A program made the position numbers and the translations under genes. Shown here piece by piece: positions 33,747 through 42,952 of a DNA stretch of 64,000 bases. The stretch is from MD308 sp051888795 (lineage in GTDB: Bacteria; Bacillota; Clostridia; Lachnospirales; Lachnospiraceae), in assembly GCA_051888795.1 (NCBI GenBank), contig JBJFCD010000015.1, positions 12,826 through 76,825 of the forward strand. The letters are read 5' to 3'. Below the pieces are notes generated by a model. The model had not been told where the DNA came from. It did no database searches and saw only the letters and a list, made by a program, of their open reading frames with translations. Numbering within the stretch: the stretch's first letter is position 1; every line of letters begins with the position of its first letter.

Positions 33747-34732
33747 TCTTCATCCTCTCCTTCCAATGTATAGGTTTTAGAAACAACATCATCTGTAATG
33801 CTGTACACAATATTCTCAATCGGCTTTGCAGCATATAAGCCTGTCAGGTAATCCCTGCCACCGACAATGTCTCCAATATCGGCTTCTATCCCGAGACTGG
33901 CCACATCCATTTTGAATGTCTTCTTATTGCATAGCTTTTTCAGTTCTTCCTCCGATTGGGTGCGAAGTTCGTCAGTCTCCGTTGAAGTGTTTTCATATAC
34001 CTTTGCAATCTCATCCTTTCCGGTATAATACTGCGTTTCCCGGAAACTTCCATCCGGCCACACATATAGATGAAATACGTTTCGGTCCTGCAGCTCGCCT
34101 TTCCCTGCTACGATCAGATGATTCACGCCATTCCTCTTATCATCCATCGTATAATTGAGTCTGCAGTCTTTTGACAGCTCAATCCGTTTAGAATAATCTA
34201 CTGCCGGAACTGCCTCTACCAGTACATAATTGGGCTCTCCTTTCACACGTTTATGTGAAATACGAAGTTTATACCCGACGCTTTTTAGCATCTTTGTAAT
34301 TCCATCCAGCAGTGTACAATACCGGTCAAACTGATAATCCGAAACATTCACACCCGTATCATCTGATGAAACTACAAACAGCCCGTCAAATTCAGGCTCT
34401 ATCAGTGTTTTCATAACTGTATGTAATTCTCCACTGACAATCTTGTAATCACTTCCTGATGGTGGCTGTATCACTTTGTTCCCGAGCATGCCTCTCCATG
34501 TATAGCCTTTTACTTCCACATAATCCAGAGTGGTATCTGTAAGCATTTCACCTATGATTCCTCCATGCTCTGTGTCAGGAACATATATCATGCTGGAGAA
34601 GGTCAGTTCCTTAAACCAGTTTGATCTGGCTATCTGCAGGGAAAACTCCTTACTCTCTCCGTTTGGATTTATTGTCAGATTTGCATCTTTGATTGAACCT
34701 ATCTCTTTTTGTTCTGTTGCCAGTATTACCAT
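33743..34732 (-). CDS. Tail-tip protein, siphovirus Gp37-like
   Basis: A 329-aa protein resembling the ReqiPepy6 Gp37-like tail-associated family: ANLTINPNGESKEFSLQIAR, GYTWRGMLGNKVIQPP and KMDVASLGIEADIGDIVGGR. It forms part of the tail tip/hub next to Dit. Overlaps the Dit gene by 7 bases. Confidence 0.82.
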   Translation of the reverse strand: MVILATEQKEIGSIKDANLTINPNGESKEFSLQIARSNWFKELTFSSMIYVPDTEHGGIIGEMLTDTTLDYVEVKGYTWRGMLGNKVIQPPSGSDYKIVSGELHTVMKTLIEPEFDGLFVVSSDDTGVNVSDYQFDRYCTLLDGITKMLKSVGYKLRISHKRVKGEPNYVLVEAVPAVDYSKRIELSKDCRLNYTMDDKRNGVNHLIVAGKGELQDRNVFHLYVWPDGSFRETQYYTGKDEIAKVYENTSTETDELRTQSEEELKKLCNKKTFKMDVASLGIEADIGDIVGGRDYLTGLYAAKPIENIVYSITDDVVSKTYTLEGEDEE

Positions 34733-35508
34733 AGCGCTTCTCTCCTCTTCAAATGCAGTGTAAGATCATACCCGAAGTCTCCTGACCAGCTAAAAGTAAT
34801 CAATCCGGACGGAATCTTTTCAAACACGGAATACTCATAGCCTCTTTCATCAAACAAATTTGAAGTTGTTCCATTGGAAAGATATTTCATGATCGTATTT
34901 TCATAGCTGTCTATGATCAAATACTCGTTTTTCTCCAGCGAAGTAAAAACTTCATAAGGATGACCATTGATCAGAATTTTAGGATTCACACATGGTCCGT
35001 ATATGATCATTTCAAAATCACTTGCTGTAACATGATCGATTTCCCATTGTTTCACGTCATTTTTTTCTGCAGTAAAATCAAATTCAAAATCAAATTCAAA
35101 GTCCAATCCGTCAGCATCTACTTCCTGTACTTGCGGATAAAAGCTTTTCGAGACATCCTGGCACCATTCCAGTTTAGGAGCGAAAAATTTGAGTTCTACT
35201 TCAGAATACACATAGCCTTTCCAACTGCTTTTCTTAGATTCCTGTATCCGGCATCTCAAATAAGATCCATTTACAAATAATTTGCCGTAGACCCCTTTTT
35301 CAGAATCTACGGCCAAAATGCTGTATAAATGTTCCATATTCTTAATAAACTCTGACCGGTTGCCGAACACGTCAATGTCTACCTTCTTCTCATATCCGTC
35401 TGATGATTCGTTCCAGTCAGAGTCATACCAGTCAGCATCCACTACCCGGTATGGCGCTTTTAATAAATTCAGTTTTTGTCCTTTTGAATTTTCATAATAT
35501 ACTACCAT
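34726..35508 (-). CDS. Distal tail protein (Dit-like)
   Basis: A 260-aa protein with the N-terminal VVYYENSKGQKLNLLKAPYR, EVELKFFAPKLEWCQDVSKS and a C-terminus GDFGYDLTLHLKRREALW. Position between tape measure and Gp37-like genes is that of Dit. A short D/E-F run (FDFEFDFEFDF) is unusual. Confidence 0.82.
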   Translation of the reverse strand: MVVYYENSKGQKLNLLKAPYRVVDADWYDSDWNESSDGYEKKVDIDVFGNRSEFIKNMEHLYSILAVDSEKGVYGKLFVNGSYLRCRIQESKKSSWKGYVYSEVELKFFAPKLEWCQDVSKSFYPQVQEVDADGLDFEFDFEFDFTAEKNDVKQWEIDHVTASDFEMIIYGPCVNPKILINGHPYEVFTSLEKNEYLIIDSYENTIMKYLSNGTTSNLFDERGYEYSVFEKIPSGLITFSWSGDFGYDLTLHLKRREALW

Positions 35509-37937
35509 GCCGGCACTGCTCCTTTCGGTAATGGCTTATCTATCCTTTCTGTTCCAAGGAAGATCGGTCTACTGTCTCGCTCTTTGTTGAGCTTCCTTTG
35601 CTTGCGCTCCCATTCATCCAAGAATCCCTTCCACTCAGAAGATTCCAGAGCTTTCTTTCTGCTCACAGACTCTACGGAATTGGTTGTCGGTATGGACACG
35701 CTGTCAATTGCTTCGCCCTGCAGAGATTTTACAATAGTGCTTAATTTTATCTGGAGTGAATCCACGTCTATGCTTTTTACTGCTTTTTCAAGATTTTCAT
35801 TGATATCATCGACTGGAACATTATCCTCAAATCCGACACCAATACCTAATGCCATATACTTACCAACCTGATCACGGAACACCGTAGACGGAGAATGAAT
35901 TCCAAGGAAATTCTTAGCAGCATTAAGCGCTGATTTAGCAGCTTTTTTCGCCGCAGAAACAATCGTTCCCACGGCTCTGGTAATTCCGTTTGCAATTCCA
36001 GTAATGACCGCTCGTCCAACACTTGCCCAGTTTATGCTCTTGAAAGCGCTCATCGCACTGGATCCGACTGATTTTAATGCAGATGACACCAAATTTCCTG
36101 CTGATTTCAAACTGGTAGATATAAAAGTGATAATCGCTTTTCCTACCTGAGACCATTTAATATTTTTGATTGCAGCAAGACCATCTTCACCGATTTTCTT
36201 CAAGGCACTCTTAATTGTAGGAGCAACTGACTTGATTCCTTTTCCCAGGCTCGATATCAGATTTTTCCCGAGCTTTATCATGCTCGAAAGGGACATGACA
36301 TTAACGATTGCTTTTAATATCGCTCCCGCATTCGCAATGATCAGAGGAAGATTGTTAATGATTCCTTTCCCGAGTTCGGCGATCATTGCAAGACCAGTCC
36401 CAAGAAGTGTCCCTATTGCATTGTAAATCGCATTCGAAAATTCATTGATAATCCGCGGTCCTTCCTGGATCAATGTAGGAAGACTATTTATGATCCCGGA
36501 AACAAGTCCGACCAGAATGGATATACCGGCTTGTACAATTGTTGGAATATTCGAAATCACCGCATCCGCCAGAGTTACAATCATATTCAGTGCCTGCGGT
36601 ACCAATGTCGGGAGCTGCGCTCCAATTCCCTGTGCAAATGATGCAATCACTTCAACAGCAGATGTCAGCATCCGAGGTGCTACTTTCTGAATGCCTGTCA
36701 TGAGATCAGAAACAATCTCTCCTGCCTGATCTGTAACCTTTGGAGCCGCCGCTTGAATACCTGTTATTAAATCTGCAATGATTTGCGTACCTGCAGAAAT
36801 TAATCCGCCCGCACCATCATCTTTAAAAGCTTGTGTGAGTTTATTGATCTCTTCTATTCCGGTCTTCGCAATGTCAGTAAGCGGTTCTTTGATTGAATCA
36901 TATAATTCAAGTCCAAGTGCTTCTGCTGATGATTTTAAAATCGTCAGCTGCCCTTGCAAATTATTATTCATCGTCTCCGCCATCTGTGCAGCAGCGCCAT
37001 CGCATGAATAAATAGACGATTCAAGTTTTTTGAAATCCGAATCGGACGTATTCACTATCGCCAACAGACCCGTCATAGCTTCTTGTCCACCAAGAGCTGA
37101 AGCTATCTGTGCAGACTCTGCTTCGGATAATCCAGAAAATCCATTTCTGAGGTCCACCATTACCTCATTAAGCGATTTCATATTTCCGTGGCTATCCGTC
37201 AGCGATATCCCCAATTTCTGCATTGCTGCATCTACTTCATCAGTTGGCTTAGTCATTCTCGACATAATGGCTCTAAGTGCGGTACCTGCTTGTCCAGCTT
37301 TTATTCCGCTATTTGCCATCAATCCAATTGCAAGTGCTGTATCTTCTGCAGAATATCCTAATGCTCCAGCTACAGGAGCAACATACTTAAATGTTTCTCC
37401 CATCATGCTGACATTTGTATTTGCATTAGATGAAGCCGCTGCCAATACATCTGCAAAATGACCGGATTCGGATGCAGACATTCCAAATGCCGTCAATGCA
37501 TCTGTTACGATATCCGAAGTTGTTGCCAGTTCCTCTCCGGACGCGGCAGCAAGGTTCATGATTCCCTCGATACCATTGAGCATATCTTCTGTCTTCCAGC
37601 CTGCCATAGCCATGTATTCCAAGGCTTGTCCGGATTCTGTAGCTGAAAACTTCGTTTTCTCCCCCATCTCTTTTGCCTTTTCCGTCAGGGAATCAAATTC
37701 ATCTCCAGTAGCACCAGATATAGCCTGAACTTTTGACATTTGAGTTTCAAAACTCATTCCAATTTTCACAGTTGCTTCACTACTAGCCCTGACTATAGCA
37801 TCTAAACCGTCTTTTATTACAAGACCAGTTAACGTACCGAGCGCTGTCTTTGCAATGCTTCCGATCTTGTTTATTCCAGAATTAAAACCACCAGAATCAA
37901 TACTTGTATCAAATTTTAAAGAGCCATCGTAACCCAT
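35502..37937 (-). CDS. Phage tail tape measure protein
   Basis: About 811 aa from the ATG at 37937 (GAGGAAGG upstream). The TP901-type core is clear: MSKVQAISGATGDEFDSLTE, EKTKFSATESGQALEYMAMA and AFGMSASESGHFADVLAAAS. Residues ~390-640 are hydrophobic, repetitive helices (SNIPTIVQAGISILVGLVSG). The NFLGIHSPSTVFRDQVGKYM motif near the C-terminus is typical. It sets tail length and is ejected with DNA. Confidence 0.96.
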   Translation of the reverse strand: MGYDGSLKFDTSIDSGGFNSGINKIGSIAKTALGTLTGLVIKDGLDAIVRASSEATVKIGMSFETQMSKVQAISGATGDEFDSLTEKAKEMGEKTKFSATESGQALEYMAMAGWKTEDMLNGIEGIMNLAAASGEELATTSDIVTDALTAFGMSASESGHFADVLAAASSNANTNVSMMGETFKYVAPVAGALGYSAEDTALAIGLMANSGIKAGQAGTALRAIMSRMTKPTDEVDAAMQKLGISLTDSHGNMKSLNEVMVDLRNGFSGLSEAESAQIASALGGQEAMTGLLAIVNTSDSDFKKLESSIYSCDGAAAQMAETMNNNLQGQLTILKSSAEALGLELYDSIKEPLTDIAKTGIEEINKLTQAFKDDGAGGLISAGTQIIADLITGIQAAAPKVTDQAGEIVSDLMTGIQKVAPRMLTSAVEVIASFAQGIGAQLPTLVPQALNMIVTLADAVISNIPTIVQAGISILVGLVSGIINSLPTLIQEGPRIINEFSNAIYNAIGTLLGTGLAMIAELGKGIINNLPLIIANAGAILKAIVNVMSLSSMIKLGKNLISSLGKGIKSVAPTIKSALKKIGEDGLAAIKNIKWSQVGKAIITFISTSLKSAGNLVSSALKSVGSSAMSAFKSINWASVGRAVITGIANGITRAVGTIVSAAKKAAKSALNAAKNFLGIHSPSTVFRDQVGKYMALGIGVGFEDNVPVDDINENLEKAVKSIDVDSLQIKLSTIVKSLQGEAIDSVSIPTTNSVESVSRKKALESSEWKGFLDEWERKQRKLNKERDSRPIFLGTERIDKPLPKGAVPAW

Positions 37938-37990
37938 ACTATCCCTACCTTCCTCAGATAGCACAGGCTCAATGGCTCAATTTAAAGTGC

Positions 37991-38212
37991 TTAAATCTTC
38001 ACTTCTATTTCATTTTTGCATACACGACACTTGATAAACAAATGACTGCATCGTGTCGTATTATCAATAATCGCCAACTTAGCACCACACTTCGGACACT
38101 TATACCACCGTCTTTCTATCGGGGGAATCCGAATTTTTTTAATCTTATGATTAAATGCTTTGACATCAATCCTAGCATCTATATAATCAATATCTGTCTT
38201 TCTTTTTACCAT
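37991..38212 (-). CDS. Small zinc-finger protein, Com-like
   Basis: A 73-aa basic protein with one Cys4 site: YKCPKCGAKL and HLFIKCRVCKNEIEV. The pattern recalls Com, the zinc-finger translational activator of phage Mu mom, but no mom-like gene is present. It overlaps the Gp15-like gene by 7 bases, so it is cotranscribed with tail genes. Confidence 0.7.
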   Translation of the reverse strand: MVKRKTDIDYIDARIDVKAFNHKIKKIRIPPIERRWYKCPKCGAKLAIIDNTTRCSHLFIKCRVCKNEIEVKI

Positions 38213-38793
38213 TCAAATGCATCCCCAATATCATAGTCTGTCAAAATATCTTCCGGAAGCTTAATCTCTCTCTGAATCTTTGCAATCCGATTTCTCTCGT
38301 CCTTATCCTTAATGTCACTTAAATCAATGCTCCGATACATAATCCGCTGCTTAATCTCATTATCTTTCGAAAGTCCGTCAAATAGCATGCGGAATTCCCA
38401 CCAGTGCATATATGGAATGGTCCGTATATTTATGTTGTAATCATAGAGAAACGCAGAAAAGATATACGGATAGTCATAAGAAAATGAATAAACTGGTTTT
38501 TGACTCTCTTGTTCTTGCTCTCCATCTTCCGCATATTCCTTACAATTGCATTCCTTCAGTGCTCCCATGATTACAAAATCTGTCAGTGCTTCAATTGCCT
38601 CCTCAAAATCTTTTGGTTGCTTTTTGAAATACTGTAAAATGAGATATTTCTTTTCATACGGCAGAAGTTCAGTATCACTAAGCATATCTATCAATCGAAC
38701 ATAATCCCTGAAATCTGTTTGAATCGGAATTTCTTCACCGGATACAACAATAGACTCTGGAAGATCTTCGTACATTAGATTCATTTTTCTCAC
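38206..38793 (-). CDS. Gp15-type tail assembly protein
   Basis: A 195-aa protein of the bacteriophage Gp15 family: DFRDYVRLIDMLSDTELL, YDYPYIFSAFLYDYNINI, YMHWWEFRMLFDGL and the C-terminal LPEDILTDYDIGDAFEW. Lies between the small chaperone-like gene and the tape measure gene, where tail assembly chaperones sit. Overlaps its upstream neighbour by 4 bases. Confidence 0.85.
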   Translation of the reverse strand: MRKMNLMYEDLPESIVVSGEEIPIQTDFRDYVRLIDMLSDTELLPYEKKYLILQYFKKQPKDFEEAIEALTDFVIMGALKECNCKEYAEDGEQEQESQKPVYSFSYDYPYIFSAFLYDYNINIRTIPYMHWWEFRMLFDGLSKDNEIKQRIMYRSIDLSDIKDKDERNRIAKIQREIKLPEDILTDYDIGDAFEW

Positions 38794-39140
38794 TTCTTAC
38801 CTTTTACTTTGTACTTTTTAACACGCGCAAATCTCTTTTTATTGGCATTTTCTACATCTGATTTCATAATAGCAAAAAATGAATCATAACATTCATCCAC
38901 TGCTCTTAAGTTTTTCTTTTCACTGAGAAGCTTAACTCCGGTACCTTCTCCAAATACATTATCAAAGAACGAATAAAACATATTGCAGTATGCTTTTGTG
39001 ATTTCGGAAGTTTTTCCTATCTTCTGCAGGTTTTGTTCTTCTACTTCCATGATTTCATATGCTTTTTCGACTTTCTCCTGGAAGTCAACATCTTCCATGT
39101 CAACTTCCAGTTCGATATCATTCCATTTCCATTGGCTCAT
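38790..39140 (-). CDS. Tail assembly chaperone-like protein (DUF6673-like)
   Basis: About 116 aa from the ATG at 39140 (GGGAG upstream). Segments KWNDIELEVDMEDVDFQEKV and AYCNMFYSFFDNVFGEGTGV fit the DUF6673-type proteins found just after major tail protein genes. It may pair with the Gp15 protein. Confidence 0.72.
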   Translation of the reverse strand: MSQWKWNDIELEVDMEDVDFQEKVEKAYEIMEVEEQNLQKIGKTSEITKAYCNMFYSFFDNVFGEGTGVKLLSEKKNLRAVDECYDSFFAIMKSDVENANKKRFARVKKYKVKGKK

Positions 39141-39161
39141 TGGCTCTTCTCCCTTCAACTA

Positions 39162-39677
39162 TTATGCACTTTCACTTGGTGCTGTATATGTTGCTGTCTT
39201 TCCGTCATCAGATAAGACTGCACTTCCAGTTTCAACATCTGATTTGGATTTAAATGATCCGGAATAAATCAGCGCATCTGTTCCGTCTCCATCCGCATCT
39301 GGAATTACTGCATATGTTCTCTTTCTTGCCACACACTTTTTCGTTTCATCAGCTGTAAACAGATCGACAATGATAATATCCACCAGTGCATCACTTCCGG
39401 TCAGCTCTCCATCATGAATCTTAGCAATCAGCTCATGGACCGGAGTATTTGTATGTCTGTCAAAGGAATACTCCGTTGCAGGGGAGTATCCTACAACGTC
39501 CGTATCTTCAGACTCCTTGTCCACATAATGACGACTGTATTCCTGAGCATTCTTTGCATTTTTCATATTCGTAAACCCGGTCATTCTCTCATACTTTGGA
39601 GAGCTACCAGTTGTATCTGTATTCATAAATGCAACCCTCTGATGACGTTTTACGATTTTTGCAACTGTATCACTCAT
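39162..39677 (-). CDS. Major tail protein
   Basis: A 171-aa protein starting MSDTVAKIVKRHQRVAFM, with KNAQEYSRHYVDKESEDTDV and FDRHTNTPVHELIAKIHD, as in Clostridia siphovirus major tail proteins. Ser/Ala-rich C-terminus. It forms the tail tube. Identification rests on pattern and position. Confidence 0.82.
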   Translation of the reverse strand: MSDTVAKIVKRHQRVAFMNTDTTGSSPKYERMTGFTNMKNAKNAQEYSRHYVDKESEDTDVVGYSPATEYSFDRHTNTPVHELIAKIHDGELTGSDALVDIIIVDLFTADETKKCVARKRTYAVIPDADGDGTDALIYSGSFKSKSDVETGSAVLSDDGKTATYTAPSESA

Positions 39678-39680
39678 CTT

Positions 39681-40091
39681 CTATACCTCCTGTTCATACA
39701 ACAAACGGCACTCTATGCGATATTTCGCAAGAGCGCCGTCGATATCATATAAATAACCTTTATTCAAAGTTTCAAATTTTATTGGAATCCTGCCATCCGG
39801 GAGAACCGGAAAGCTATCTGCATTATTTTTCTCTTCTAACCAGTCCTCAAATTTCTGGCAAAACTCACTGTTATCAATATTTACCCTGGCATCCTCGTCA
39901 TATTCCTCTTTGCTAGTAAATGCAAATTGGAACTGTCGTTTCGTTCCTCCATCCACATATGTGGTAATTACAGGATCACACGGAAGAGGATCCAGAGAAT
40001 ATGACATATCTGTTCCAATATAATCAACATTTACCCTGCCATCTTTCAGAAGCGGGCAATCAGAAATAAAGTTTCTGATTGATTCTATCAT
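39681..40091 (-). CDS. Head-tail joining / minor capsid protein
   Basis: About 136 aa from the ATG at 40091. Contains SLDPLPCDPVITTYVDGGTK and RQFQFAFTSKEEYDEDARVN, a family usually called minor capsid from bacteriophage and located before the major tail protein (tail terminator position). Overlaps the upstream gene slightly. Confidence 0.72.
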   Translation of the reverse strand: MIESIRNFISDCPLLKDGRVNVDYIGTDMSYSLDPLPCDPVITTYVDGGTKRQFQFAFTSKEEYDEDARVNIDNSEFCQKFEDWLEEKNNADSFPVLPDGRIPIKFETLNKGYLYDIDGALAKYRIECRLLYEQEV

Positions 40092-40092
40092 G

Positions 40093-40467
40093 CTACCCAA
40101 TTTTCTCAGCTCCTCTCAATATCGAATCCTTGTGGCGATTCTTCATTCGCTCAAACCAGTGAGATTTCTCTTTGTGCTCATAATATTGTCTTCTTGCATA
40201 CGGAGCAACCTGATGAATCTCACCAGACCCTATAGAAGTACCGAGTGTAGCAGATTTGATCAATGCTCCGGTCAGTCTTGGTGTTTCAGGTTCCATTCTG
40301 CGGATACATTCCTGATCAATAAATGCCTGTTTTTTATTAAAACTCTCGGTATATTTCTGCCTAAATCCACTATTCCATACAAGCCTTGCAAGCATTTTGC
40401 CCTCAGACGTCTCACATGTGATAATCTTACCCTGTGGTTGGTTAATTACAATCTTTGAGTTTGCCAT
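40093..40467 (-). CDS. Minor capsid protein (Minor_capsid_2-like)
   Basis: A 124-aa basic protein with IDQECIRRMEPETPRLTGAL and VAPYARRQYYEHKEKSHWFE, the HK97-gp10/minor capsid pattern. It probably belongs to the head-tail connector. Ends beside the next gene with a short overlap. Confidence 0.8.
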   Translation of the reverse strand: MANSKIVINQPQGKIITCETSEGKMLARLVWNSGFRQKYTESFNKKQAFIDQECIRRMEPETPRLTGALIKSATLGTSIGSGEIHQVAPYARRQYYEHKEKSHWFERMKNRHKDSILRGAEKIG

Positions 40468-40796
40468 TACGTAGCCACCACCTTAATGTGCGGATTCATG
40501 CCAAATGTATTATAATTCGCACCTTCAATGCAATGATAGGACACTGTAGACAGATCTTTGACTGTCTTCATCTCTATATCGCATTTTCCTTTTACAATGT
40601 AATCTCCCTTTTTCACCTCAATAGAAGTATCGGGTATCCTGACGGTCAAAACATCCGCAGTTTTTAATCCGTTTGTGGTAACACCTGACTTACAGTTTTC
40701 ATACCACCACACCTCCGAAAGATATGTTTTCTGCCAACTGTCACCGTCGTTATTTCTGATCCGGTGGAATATAGTTGCATCTGCATTAGTGATCAT
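40467..40796 (-). CDS. Putative head-tail stopper (DUF6751-like)
   Basis: A 109-aa protein with TIFHRIRNNDGDSWQKTYLS and ADVLTVRIPDTSIEVKKGDY. The family is often named DUF6751 or minor capsid 1; position indicates a stopper role. Overlaps the next gene by one base. Confidence 0.72.
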   Translation of the reverse strand: MITNADATIFHRIRNNDGDSWQKTYLSEVWWYENCKSGVTTNGLKTADVLTVRIPDTSIEVKKGDYIVKGKCDIEMKTVKDLSTVSYHCIEGANYNTFGMNPHIKVVAT

Positions 40797-40800
40797 ATTT

Positions 40801-41178
40801 TTATACCTCCAAGCAAAGCAGCCCTGTCGGACTTAAAAACATTTCTGCAGCCTTATAAGCCTTTCGGTTTAATATCTCTTCTGCAGTTTCTCCAGCGTTC
40901 TGTTCCTGGGCAAAAGAAACAGAATACCCATCATTATTCTCTGATGTAATATTCCGTCCCTGATATTTCTTTCTGAAATTTTCATCTGCAGCAATCACAT
41001 CACATACCGCACATGTCGCAAGCTTGACCTCTTCATCATCTGAGCAGCCATCCGCACGCCCGAAAGTAATCCTCCGGACGTACGAAGTAGCCTTAATGAC
41101 TGCTTGTCCAAACTCCTCTTCTCCTAATTTCCCATGATATGATTCCGCATAGAACTCGTAATTCACATAGTTATTCAT
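40801..41178 (-). CDS. Head-tail connector protein
   Basis: A 125-aa helical protein (NYEFYAESYHGKLGEEEFGQ; VKLATCAVCDVIAADENF; ending AAEMFLSPTGLLCLEV), the gp6-like adaptor pattern, placed right after the capsid gene. Confidence 0.78.
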   Translation of the reverse strand: MNNYVNYEFYAESYHGKLGEEEFGQAVIKATSYVRRITFGRADGCSDDEEVKLATCAVCDVIAADENFRKKYQGRNITSENNDGYSVSFAQEQNAGETAEEILNRKAYKAAEMFLSPTGLLCLEV

Positions 41179-41185
41179 GATAATC

Positions 41186-41338
41186 CTACTCCTTTGGAAT
41201 CAATGCCAAAAGCTCTTCTACTTTTGCATCTTTGTCAAATTCAATTCCTTTCTCAGTAAGAATCTTCATGATTTCATCTTTATTCGGTTTTTTAATATTT
41301 GCCTTTTTTCTCTTAAGAGTCTTTCCTACCGTACGCAC
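41186..41338 (-). CDS. Small HeH/LEM-type protein
   Basis: A 50-aa protein from a GTG start set by AAAGGAGGGG. Basic N-terminus (VRTVGKTLKRKKANIKKP), then NKDEIMKILTEKGIEFDKDA and VEELLALIPKE, the helix-extension-helix (HeH/Rho-N-like) fold found between capsid and connector genes in many Firmicute phages. Role unknown. Confidence 0.78.
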   Translation of the reverse strand: MRTVGKTLKRKKANIKKPNKDEIMKILTEKGIEFDKDAKVEELLALIPKE

Positions 41339-41352
41339 TATTTACCCCTCCT

Positions 41353-42228
41353 TTACGCTAATGACTTATGGGACACATAGATTCCCGCAGCCTTATTTTT
41401 GTAGTAATCAACAAGACCATACTTTCTGTATTTCAGAATGTCTCCATCTGCATTCGCATTCAGGGAAGCCGGAATAACGTCCTGAGCCACATGCTTGTCG
41501 AACTTGATGATTGCCGGTTTGTGGATGATCATAAAATTGATATCAGCTGCAGTATCGGATTTTTTGTAGTGTCCTGCTTCTTCCCCTGGAGACTTTCCAT
41601 CCAGCAGATCAATTGCTGTGTAAAATCTTGACTGAGGGACCTTCTTTTTTACAGGAAAACTATTCAAGATCTCTCTTGATTTTGTAGTATCCAGCGCCAT
41701 AACTCCATTCATGAGGGTCGGTGTTGCATAAAGGATTCTATTCTCTTCCGGAACTTCATCCTCATCCATCACATTTTTTGCTGCGATTAATGCTGCAAGA
41801 AATGCTACTGCATCTGCAAGTGTCTCCTCTTTCATTGTGATACCTTCAAATCCACAAATCGTAGCAAATGTAAACGCATCTGCCTCCGGAGCTACCTTTG
41901 TGCGCTGGAGTTCAGCTCCTGCCCTTGTAAAAGCAATGTTTCTGGACTCCTCATTGTCCATCACATCTACCTCAATCTTTGCGCCTCTGTCATAATTGAA
42001 TTTTGCTGTTGCCCACTGTAATTTCACAGCCGCAGAAGTATATCCGGAATTACGGTCATAATCCCCGAGACCTCCGACTTCAAGCTGTGGATACAAAATC
42101 TCATTATTATTTGCTCCTGCTCTCATCATTGATGCATCTGATGTCAGATCTGCTGTAACAGATGCATTTTTATAAACTTCATCCAAAATACTAATATAAT
42201 TTTTTGCTAAAACAATTGTGTTCGGCAT
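41353..42228 (-). CDS. Major capsid protein
   Basis: A 291-aa protein: LAKNYISILDEVYKNASVTA, VKLQWATAKFNYDRGAKIEV, DVMDNEESRNIAFTRAGAEL, YATPTLMNGVMALDTTKSRE. It follows the scaffold gene by 20 bases. The sequence fits capsid proteins of the HK97 fold in Clostridia phages. Confidence 0.88.
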   Translation of the reverse strand: MPNTIVLAKNYISILDEVYKNASVTADLTSDASMMRAGANNNEILYPQLEVGGLGDYDRNSGYTSAAVKLQWATAKFNYDRGAKIEVDVMDNEESRNIAFTRAGAELQRTKVAPEADAFTFATICGFEGITMKEETLADAVAFLAALIAAKNVMDEDEVPEENRILYATPTLMNGVMALDTTKSREILNSFPVKKKVPQSRFYTAIDLLDGKSPGEEAGHYKKSDTAADINFMIIHKPAIIKFDKHVAQDVIPASLNANADGDILKYRKYGLVDYYKNKAAGIYVSHKSLA

Positions 42229-42248
42229 ATCTTATACCTTCCTTTCTT

Positions 42249-42800
42249 TTATTCCTTTACTGGCGGTAATCCAGCTGCTGCTCTCATGGCTGCAGTAGTC
42301 GCGTCTATTCCGCCACCGCCACTGGTTGGCCCCACAGGATTGTTGATTGGTTCATTTACTCCAAATAAATAAGCATCAGATTCCTTAATGGTTTCCAATG
42401 CTTTCTTAATGTCCTCCGTCTGATCTTTAGATTCCTGAAGCGTCTTGAGATCGAGCATACCACGGATTGCTTTCGGATTACGGCCACCGGCTGCTGTGAT
42501 TGCTTTGTCAAGCGAATCATCAAACAGTCGCTGCGCTTCTTTTGCTGCATATTCGTCATCTTTTGCTTTCAGATCGTTCTGAAGTTTTGTGATAGTTTCC
42601 TGCATTTCTTCCGGCTTCATATCCTTAAGCTTATTTAATTCTTCCGTTGCCGTATCTAGCTGAGATTTATAATTATCACGCTCACCTTCAGCAGCAGTTG
42701 TCTTAGCCTTTTCCGCCTCAATATCTGCTCCATTCCAATCCATGATTTTATCAATGTTCTCTTTCTCAATTCCCAGATCTTCCAAATCTTTTCTTTTCAT
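42249..42800 (-). CDS. Phage scaffolding protein
   Basis: A 183-aa highly helical protein in the GP20/DUF4355 manner: KRKDLEDLGIEKENIDKIMD, a long coiled coil (~35-110), LDKAITAAGGRNPKAIRGML and a Gly-rich C-terminus. It directs capsid assembly. Confidence 0.88.
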   Translation of the reverse strand: MKRKDLEDLGIEKENIDKIMDWNGADIEAEKAKTTAAEGERDNYKSQLDTATEELNKLKDMKPEEMQETITKLQNDLKAKDDEYAAKEAQRLFDDSLDKAITAAGGRNPKAIRGMLDLKTLQESKDQTEDIKKALETIKESDAYLFGVNEPINNPVGPTSGGGGIDATTAAMRAAAGLPPVKE

Positions 42801-42837
42801 AGTTACAATACCTTCCTTTCATCTACGCTTTTTCTAC

Positions 42838-42850
42838 GAGGTCGCACCTC
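42838..42850 (-). repeat. Short hairpin upstream of the scaffold gene
   Basis: GAGGTCGCACCTC, 5-bp stem with CGC loop, sharing GTCGCAC with the two 16-bp palindromes. Confidence 0.5.
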
Positions 42851-42895
42851 TGATTTACAGTAAGTTCAGACAATTTTACGTCTTATCTGCTGACA

Positions 42896-42922
42896 TAAAA
42901 ATAAGACGCATAACCCTGCGCC
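42896..42922 (-). terminator. Small terminator in the head gene cluster
   Basis: Minus-strand GGCGCA / TGCGTC (one G-U) followed by TTATTTTTAT. It lies between minor capsid and scaffold genes and could reduce read-through. Confidence 0.5.
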
Positions 42923-42952
42923 TCAATGGGAGATCTTGAATCACCTCCTGAA

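Noticed and set aside
37991..38212. True Com (mom activator) system
   Set aside because: Only the zinc-finger pattern is shared; no mom-like modification gene is in the prophage part seen.
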